NCBI GenBank assembly: GCA_030592985.1
Contig: JAUVIB010000268.1
Location: forward strand, 1 to 5,266
Direction: 5' to 3'
DNA from: Calditrichaceae bacterium
GTDB lineage: Bacteria > Calditrichota > Calditrichia > Calditrichales > Calditrichaceae
Length of the DNA stretch: 5,266 bases
The notes under the pieces were generated by a model, which was not told the DNA's origin, did no database searches, and was given only the letters and a program-made list of their open reading frames with translations. The position numbers were made by a program, and so were the translations under genes. Every line of letters starts with the position of its first letter. Within the stretch, counting starts at the first letter, position 1. This document shows, piece after piece, positions 1-5,266 of the stretch.

Positions 1-116
1 GCTTTACGTATTAAAGTTTTGAGCTTTCTGCTTTGTCTTTTTTCTATCTCATCATTTAAAAGCAAGGTAAGTAATTCGCTATAAGAAAGTTCGCTGTTTT
101 GCGCTTGAGACAGCCT
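1..116 (-). pseudogene. istB: IS21-family IstB helper ATPase, N-terminal fragment (continues past left edge)
   Basis: Reading the minus strand from 116 to 1 gives 38 codons that begin straight after a TAA stop (119-117) and stay open to the window edge. The residues include LSYSELLTLLLNDEIEKRQS, followed by a basic run ending in RKA. This matches the conserved IstB N-terminal region of the form LSF-x-E-x-L-x-x-LL-x-x-E-x-x-x-R-x-x-R-x-L, which precedes the AAA+ ATPase domain. IstB is the ATP-dependent helper of the IS21 transposase IstA. No ATG, GTG or TTG lies upstream of the conserved block in this frame, and the usual first 20-30 residues (the LKL-x-GM region) are absent, so this looks like a 5'-damaged copy. 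The Walker A motif would lie to the left, outside the window. The family call rests on remembered motif patterns, not a database search. Confidence 0.66.
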
Positions 117-255
117 TTATTCTTTCCGGAAAATCGTTAAAATCAGTATGACGTTTACTTTCTGTTCGCAGATGTTGTTTTATAATTTCATCGTTATAAT
201 AAATCGATACGATTTTATCCGTTGCCCTTATCCATATATTTTTACCCGAATATTT
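79..255 (-). pseudogene. istA: IS21-family IstA transposase, internal fragment (truncated at both ends)
   Basis: The minus-strand frame from 255 down to the TAG at 81-79 encodes 58 residues after an in-frame TGA (258-256), with no usable start codon at its beginning. The segments GKNIWIRATDKIVSIYYNDE and IIKQHLRT followed by TDFNDFPE resemble the small beta-barrel region that follows the DDE integrase core in IS21 IstA proteins (pattern G-x-x-V-x-V-R-x-T-x-x-x-V-x-I-x-x-x-x-x-x-I-x-x-H-x-R, then a P about 15 residues later). A full IstA is about 350-520 residues. The HTH and DDE catalytic core are absent here, and so is the roughly 100-residue region expected after the FPE motif. The 3' end overlaps the istB fragment by 38 bp in another frame. 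The similarity probably ends near position 124, and the last 14 residues may be out-of-frame junk past a deletion joint. It cannot be active. Confidence 0.6.
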
Positions 256-323
256 TCATCTTCCTCTTTTTTATTTGCAAAATTTTGTATATTTACGGAT
301 ACTAAAATTAATAAAAGTTATCA
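256..323 (+). promoter_or_regulatory. AT-rich spacer and leader of the tamB-omp85 operon; probable promoter region
   Basis: This 68-bp stretch lies between the recognisable end of the IS21 fragment and the tamB start codon, so it must carry the tamB leader and most likely its promoter. A TATATTTA at 288-295 is one mismatch from the Bacteroidota -7 element TA-N-N-TTTG and also contains a sigma-70-like TATATT. However, the only upstream TTTG in the spacer (274-277) is about 10 bp away rather than the expected 19-21, and no good -35 box sits 17 bp upstream. The element is therefore weak evidence. There is no strong Shine-Dalgarno sequence before the ATG at 324, only an A-rich AATAAAAG run. Confidence 0.25.
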
Positions 324-3300
324 ATGATGCGTTTTTTAAAACTTTTCCTGAAAATATCCGCATATTTTGCTGTGTTATTATTAACCGCATATATCGTATT
401 TATTTTCTATCTGCATACATCAACGGGTCAAAAATCAGTTGTACGATATACAAACGACCTATTAAACAGTACTCTTTCCGTTGATGATGATGTTGATGTT
501 GAACTTAGTGCCATTTCTACAAATTTATTCTCCTATGTGAACATTGAAAACTTCTTATTAAAAAAAAGCAATGACACACTGGTATATTTCCAAAAAGCCA
601 GTATAAATTACTCCTTATTTCCTCTCTTAAGTGGTAAACTAATTTTCAATTCTATTGAGATTGACAATCTTATTGCTAATGTAAGGCGTGATTCAAGCGG
701 CGCTTTTCAGTTTGATTTATTAAATTTTAATAGTGATACAACCACCTCTTCCCTATCGGTTTCCATTGAAGATATGTCTGTCAGAAACTCGAAATTTCAA
801 TACGATGACCGTTCAATACCCATTGATATTATAGGTAATAATGTTTATGCAAAAATGTCTCTAAAAAACAATCGGCTCGAAATTGAAGCCACTTCACATT
901 CACTACATACAAATTACTTCAAAGAACCCTTGCAAATTGATTCAATAAAAATTAACGCCGCAATCACCTCAAATGATATTATGATAGATAGTGTAGCTAT
1001 TCAATTCCCTCAATACACTTTGACAGGGAAATTAAATATAGGAATATCAGATAGTCCATTAACCATAAATGGAGTATTACATGGAAATGGCAGACATTAC
1101 AGTATATTAAAACAAATCATGGATGAACAAACATGCAGCTTTTTTAATAAAAAAGAAAATTCATTTTTTGATCTGTCTCTTAACGGCGAATTAACGGATC
1201 TCACCGTTTCATCTGTTATTTCTAAAATAACCATCAATTCCATACCCATTACTCATAGTAGGATTTTAGTTGGCATTCAAAAGGATCGTATAAACTTTAA
1301 AAAAGTTGATATATCCGTATTCCACGGAAATATCTCTGCTGATGGTTATTTTAGCACAAAGAACGAAAGCTATTCGATTAACATAAAATTAAATAATATA
1401 AAAACGGAATCTTTCATACCTTCCCGTTATACTAACATTCCTCTTAGGCAGATGAAAATTACCGGGAAAATTCAATCCAATGGTGAATTAAACAATTTAA
1501 ACCAGATTAGTCTCTCCGCAGACCTTGATATAAGCAACAAGAAAAACAGCAAAAATGATTTAAGAACAAAAATTGATATCAACGATGGTTTTGGGAATTT
1601 ATGTATCCTACATGACACAAGCAGTTGTACCCAACTAACCATAAAGCTACATGATACACCGGGATCGGGAGATTTTAACGGTATTATCGACTCCCTCCAA
1701 TTCCTGACAAAACAGTTTAATCTTCCTTTGATGAATGGGAATGTCCATTTTGACGGTACTTTCAACTGGCCGGATATAACAGCCCAAATATGGGCAAATT
1801 CTCTGCAGTATAAAAAGATACCCATTGATACTGCTTATGTAAAATTACGCTACTCTGATTCAACCCTGACGGTTGAACAATCCTTTTTTGCCTCAGCTGA
1901 CACTTTAACAAATCCATATGATATTAATAAATTGAGTACAATACTTCATTATGATGGTGAATTCAGTGGTGATATCGATAATATTAGCGGAAAAATGTCG
2001 GCAAAACTTGGAACTACAATCTATGACAAATATCAATTAGACAGCGCCAATGTTTTAATATCACTTAATCATTCTACAATTTCCATAGATACGCTATCGA
2101 TTTATCATAACAATAGTTCAGCCACTATTATAGGATATATAGATATTAAATCTAAAGAGATAAATATGGATTTACGATTGAATCATTCTACTCAAAGAAT
2201 CAAGACCTTCGCCGCATATCAAGATTCAATCTATTTATTTAAAATCAATGCTGACAAAATATCATTTGAGAATATTATTCCTTTTATTCCCGGTTTACCT
2301 GCCATAGACGGAATGATCAGTTTAAACTTAAATGGACAAACGGATTCAAACCTGAACAATCCACAAATAAATCTTGATTTTTTCGCTTTAAATCTTGCTT
2401 ATAACCATAACACGTATGCAGATTCTGTTTACTTTAATGCTGCATTCATTAACAATAGCTTAACGGTTGATACGTTACAACTGTTTTCTCAGGGTGAATC
2501 AACATCTGCCCGCTTTTCATTTGAATTTGCAGATTCTATGGACAACCGCTTTAAAATCAATCATACCTCAGGTCATATGGCAGGTAAAGATATTAATCTT
2601 AAAATATTCAATCCTTTTCTACCTTCGGACTATTTACTGAACGGCCAGATAAGTCATGATTTTGAATGGAACGGTAATTTTTCTCACCCTAACCTCGACG
2701 GTTTTATAACGATTCAAAATGGCAGGTTAACACAAAACGACGAAAATATCCTTATTAACGATTTAAACAGCCATATTAGTTTTTCAGATACTTTGGTTAA
2801 TATTGATTCTATTCTCTTTAAATATAATTCCATTCCGGTCTTATCAAAAGGTCGCTTTGATATTATCAAAGATACCGTATTAATCGATTTTAAAACATCC
2901 TTGCCGAAAGAAGACATTGTTCAGATCAAAGGCTATTCCACTCTCGACAGTGTTTTTATCAAATCGGTCATATCTGATTTCAATTTATCTTTCCTAAATC
3001 CGCTAATACCGGAGCTGCAAGATTTATCAGGTCAACTAAATAGTTCCATTGTGATCACCGGGGCGATTGATAACAGTAAAATCAACGGAAATTTGGAAAT
3101 AAACTATTTGAATTTTGAGCAGGAATATGTTGATGCACCGGTAAATAATGGGAATATCGCTATCCGCTTTTTAAATACTGAAATCTTTATTGACACCCTT
3201 AATCTGCCGATAAATGAAGGAATCTTCTCTCTTTCCGGTGATTTAACACTAGATTCCTTATCCCTTTCAAAAACCAACCTCCATGCTTCTATTAATAATA

Positions 3301-4358
3301 TTGAAATTAGAAAACCGGATATAATGAATCTGATGCTGCAAAAAGGAACATTGAATCTGATAAGCAGTAAAAACAAATCTTTATTAGACGGAAAAATTAT
3401 TATTGGAAATTCTAAAATTTACAGGAATTTAAAAATCGATGATCTCTGGAAACGCTTGCTTTCTAAAACAGAATCGACCTATTCTAAGAATCCCTCTTCC
3501 AAAATTGATGTTCTTACTTTCTATGAAAAAGATGTAAACGAAAATAAAATATCCATTCCTGACTTCCTAAAAGAAACTAACATAGATATTGATATTGAAA
3601 ATCAAGGCGATTTATGGATCTACAATAATGTAGCCGATCTATACCTTGAACTTAATATGAATCTTTCAGAAGAAATTATTAACCCGTCAATTACTGGTCG
3701 TATCACGGTTAAAGATAACGGCCGTTTTTCCTTTTTAGATCATGTTTTTGATATTCAAAAAGGAACTTTTGAATTTATTGATCCTGATAAAATAAATCCC
3801 ATAATAAGTTTTACGGCGGAGTCAAGGATAGAAATCCATTCAAATGAACGGGGAAAAGATGACTCATATTTGATCACCTTACTTCTTGACGGCCCCCTTG
3901 ACCAGATGAATTTCAATTTAACATCCCAACCTTCGCTTGAGTCCTCGGATATTATCAGCTTGTTAACATTAGGCATGACTTATAGTGAGCTGGCGACAAT
4001 AAGCAACAATACCCAGTCTTCCGAAGCTTTAAAAAAACGCAGCGGTGAAATTGCCAGTCTGGTCGTGAGTCAAAAGATGAACAACTATTTACAGAAAATA
4101 CTTGGCAATGAAGGAGGGAATATTAATTTTGAACTGCAAGGAGATCTTTTTAATGCCGATGATACACGCCTTGCCGTTAATAAACGTTGGGGGAAACGTG
4201 TGACCATCTCCTATTCGACTTCCGTAAAAGATTTTGACAAACAAATTATCACAATTGAATATAGAATTAATGATTCATTCTCCGTAGAAGGTAAAACCAG
4301 TCAGGGACAGGAACAGGAATCGTCAATTGATTTCAAATATCGAATCAAGTTTAAATAG
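324..4358 (+). CDS. tamB: TamB-like translocation and assembly module protein (AsmA-like superfamily, DUF490 C-terminus)
   Basis: This 1344-residue protein, a little longer than E. coli TamB (about 1259), is predicted to be anchored in the inner membrane and to cross the periplasm as a long beta-rich groove. Known TamB proteins work with an Omp85 barrel in outer-membrane protein assembly and phospholipid transfer. Residues 1-10 are basic, about 11-30 form one hydrophobic membrane helix, and an H-x-x-x-G-Q segment follows, as is usual at AsmA/TamB N-termini. Residues about 40-1070 alternate hydrophobic and polar residues, rich in Asn, Ser, Asp and Ile, with degenerate repeated two-strand units. 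Residues about 1085-1344 match the TamB_C domain: WIYNN near 1098, GRFSFLDHVFDIQKGTFEFIDP spread over 1133-1154, DIISLLTLG at 1209-1217, and a final beta-strand ending YRIKFK. Tandem ATGs at 324 and 327 both give the same anchor; the first is used here. No frameshift or internal stop is seen. An Omp85 gene follows 33 bp downstream. The family assignment is firm; the exact substrate is unknown. Confidence 0.93.
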   Translation: MMRFLKLFLKISAYFAVLLLTAYIVFIFYLHTSTGQKSVVRYTNDLLNSTLSVDDDVDVELSAISTNLFSYVNIENFLLKKSNDTLVYFQKASINYSLFPLLSGKLIFNSIEIDNLIANVRRDSSGAFQFDLLNFNSDTTTSSLSVSIEDMSVRNSKFQYDDRSIPIDIIGNNVYAKMSLKNNRLEIEATSHSLHTNYFKEPLQIDSIKINAAITSNDIMIDSVAIQFPQYTLTGKLNIGISDSPLTINGVLHGNGRHYSILKQIMDEQTCSFFNKKENSFFDLSLNGELTDLTVSSVISKITINSIPITHSRILVGIQKDRINFKKVDISVFHGNISADGYFSTKNESYSINIKLNNIKTESFIPSRYTNIPLRQMKITGKIQSNGELNNLNQISLSADLDISNKKNSKNDLRTKIDINDGFGNLCILHDTSSCTQLTIKLHDTPGSGDFNGIIDSLQFLTKQFNLPLMNGNVHFDGTFNWPDITAQIWANSLQYKKIPIDTAYVKLRYSDSTLTVEQSFFASADTLTNPYDINKLSTILHYDGEFSGDIDNISGKMSAKLGTTIYDKYQLDSANVLISLNHSTISIDTLSIYHNNSSATIIGYIDIKSKEINMDLRLNHSTQRIKTFAAYQDSIYLFKINADKISFENIIPFIPGLPAIDGMISLNLNGQTDSNLNNPQINLDFFALNLAYNHNTYADSVYFNAAFINNSLTVDTLQLFSQGESTSARFSFEFADSMDNRFKINHTSGHMAGKDINLKIFNPFLPSDYLLNGQISHDFEWNGNFSHPNLDGFITIQNGRLTQNDENILINDLNSHISFSDTLVNIDSILFKYNSIPVLSKGRFDIIKDTVLIDFKTSLPKEDIVQIKGYSTLDSVFIKSVISDFNLSFLNPLIPELQDLSGQLNSSIVITGAIDNSKINGNLEINYLNFEQEYVDAPVNNGNIAIRFLNTEIFIDTLNLPINEGIFSLSGDLTLDSLSLSKTNLHASINNIEIRKPDIMNLMLQKGTLNLISSKNKSLLDGKIIIGNSKIYRNLKIDDLWKRLLSKTESTYSKNPSSKIDVLTFYEKDVNENKISIPDFLKETNIDIDIENQGDLWIYNNVADLYLELNMNLSEEIINPSITGRITVKDNGRFSFLDHVFDIQKGTFEFIDPDKINPIISFTAESRIEIHSNERGKDDSYLITLLLDGPLDQMNFNLTSQPSLESSDIISLLTLGMTYSELATISNNTQSSEALKKRSGEIASLVVSQKMNNYLQKILGNEGGNINFELQGDLFNADDTRLAVNKRWGKRVTISYSTSVKDFDKQIITIEYRINDSFSVEGKTSQGQEQESSIDFKYRIKFK

Positions 4359-4391
4359 TAGTATTTTGCAACATACAAGAATATCCGAACT

Positions 4392-5266
4392 ATGATAATA
4401 TCACAACTAAAATTTGCATTTCAGATCAATACAATTATACATGCGTTAAGGAATAATATTGTTATATTTCTAACAGCGATACTATTTTTAGTAGGGATAA
4501 ATGAATCTTTTGCAAAAAACCGCATCGAATATCGTGTAAAAAAAATTGAGTTTGCAGGAAATATTCATTTCTCTGACAAAATGTTGCGCTCTATTATGGA
4601 AACAAAGCACTCTTCTTTATTCCGCTCTTCCGCTTTTGATAAGAAAATTTTAAAAACCGACCTTGAAACAATTCATATTTTTTATAAAAATGAAGGCTAT
4701 CTAAAAGTAGCGGTTACCAACTATCAAATAAAAAAGGATACACTTAAGAAAAAAGTTGAGATATTTATTGAGATTAATGAAGGACCACTTTATAAAATAA
4801 AAAAAATAGACTTTATCGGTAATAAGGACTTAGACCTTCCCTTTTTATTGAAAAATATTCCTGTTGTTACTGACAAAGCATTTAATATTCTATCCCTTGA
4901 AAGAACGAAAATTGATATAATTTCATTATATCATCAAAAAGGTTTTCTCGATGTCCAAGTTCGTTTTACATATGAACCCCTTAAACGGGAAGAAGATATT
5001 GCAGTTAATTTCCTGATTGAAGAAAATACCCGTTATAAAATTGGCGCAATCCGCATTGAAGGCCTTGTAAAAACAAAAGAATATATTGTAAAGCGGGAAT
5101 TTCGTTTTAAAAAGGGAGACTATTATTCAATCTCAAATTTATTAGAAACACAAAAATATTTGTATCGTACCGGCCTTTTTTATAGCGTAAACATTAAGAA
5201 TACTGCCGCTGCTGACGGAGACTCAACAAAAAGAGACCTTCTTGTTAAACTTAAGGAATCTGAACC
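4392..5266 (+). CDS. Omp85-family outer membrane assembly protein (BamA/TamA-like), N-terminal part, cut by right edge
   Basis: The frame is open from ATG 4392 to the window end (291 complete codons). Residues 1-41 form a signal peptide with an unusually long n-region (about 21 residues), a hydrophobic core IVIFLTAILFLVG at 23-35 and a likely cleavage after S-F-A at 41. There is no lipobox cysteine, so it is not a TamL-type lipoprotein. Three POTRA repeats follow, each opening with a strand of the form I-x-x-I-x-F-x-G-N: about 47-129 (VKKIEFAGN), 133-211 (KIKKIDFIGN) and 214-291 (IGAIRIEGL). Each holds a later helix-strand motif: YKNEGYLKVAV, YHQKGFLDVQV and YRTGLFYSVNI. POTRA domains bind client proteins and partners in the periplasm before a 16-strand barrel that inserts outer-membrane proteins. 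Three are visible; TamA has three and BamA usually five, so the class depends on missing sequence. The 33-bp gap from tamB and lack of a terminator imply co-transcription. Only a weak AAGA (4377-4380) precedes the start. Confidence 0.88.
   Translation, partial: MIISQLKFAFQINTIIHALRNNIVIFLTAILFLVGINESFAKNRIEYRVKKIEFAGNIHFSDKMLRSIMETKHSSLFRSSAFDKKILKTDLETIHIFYKNEGYLKVAVTNYQIKKDTLKKKVEIFIEINEGPLYKIKKIDFIGNKDLDLPFLLKNIPVVTDKAFNILSLERTKIDIISLYHQKGFLDVQVRFTYEPLKREEDIAVNFLIEENTRYKIGAIRIEGLVKTKEYIVKREFRFKKGDYYSISNLLETQKYLYRTGLFYSVNIKNTAAADGDSTKRDLLVKLKESE

Noticed and set aside
228..272. A minus-strand frame reading EEDENIRVKIYG before a stop, just upstream of the IstA fragment
   Set aside because: It is too short, is in a different frame from the IstA segment and has no clear match to an IstA motif. 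A frameshifted piece of istA is possible but cannot be supported.
275..484. A 69-residue plus-strand reading frame overlapping the tamB start in another frame
   Set aside because: It overlaps the well-supported TamB N-terminus, has no recognisable domain, and its hydrophobicity is explained by reading the membrane-anchor codons out of frame.
1472..3976. Several minus-strand reading frames of 67-117 codons (1472-1825, 2714-2917, 3104-3376, 3755-3976)
   Set aside because: All lie antisense inside tamB, have no family signatures, and are expected by chance opposite a long AT-rich gene.
4359..4391. Possible terminator or promoter between tamB and the Omp85 gene
   Set aside because: The 33-bp gap shows no inverted repeat followed by a T-run and no convincing promoter elements; read-through is the simpler view.
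1..5266. CRISPR arrays, tRNA or rRNA genes, and long direct or inverted DNA repeats
   Set aside because: None was seen by eye on either strand; the only repetition is degenerate and at protein level within TamB and the POTRA domains.

Overview
The window is AT-rich and compact. It reads as part of a Gram-negative (diderm) bacterial genome carrying an outer-membrane biogenesis locus. The phylum cannot be fixed from this sequence alone. The low GC, the lack of strong Shine-Dalgarno sites, a tamB gene placed before an Omp85 gene, and an Omp85 signal peptide without a lipobox fit a member of the FCB superphylum (the Bacteroidota-Chlorobi-Marinimicrobia-Calditrichota neighbourhood). That placement is inference.

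Layout. Positions 1 to about 255 hold, on the minus strand, a decayed fragment of an IS21-family insertion sequence: a piece of the istA transposase followed by the start of istB, which runs out of the left edge. The istA piece has lost its 5' part. It also appears to be joined to istB by an internal deletion, because both the istA C-terminal region and the usual istB N-terminus are missing. Positions 256 to 323 are a short AT-rich spacer that must hold the leader of the next gene, and probably its promoter. Positions 324-4358 (+) encode a 1344-residue TamB/AsmA-like protein with an N-terminal membrane anchor, a long beta-rich periplasmic body and a clear TamB C-terminal (DUF490) domain. After 33 bp, positions 4392-5266 (+) hold the 5' part (291 codons) of an Omp85-family gene: a signal peptide and three POTRA-type repeats, cut by the window edge before any beta-barrel.

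How they work together. TamB spans the periplasm from the inner membrane and interacts with an Omp85 barrel (TamA in Proteobacteria, BamA or TamL elsewhere). It is implicated in outer-membrane protein assembly and in phospholipid transport to the outer membrane. The tight same-strand spacing suggests one operon in which the inner-membrane-anchored bridge and its outer-membrane partner are made together. The gene order (tamB first) is the reverse of the proteobacterial tamA-tamB order. I see no wholly new system here. The points most worth a second look are the IS21 remnant, the repeated two-strand unit in TamB, and the identity of the Omp85 partner.
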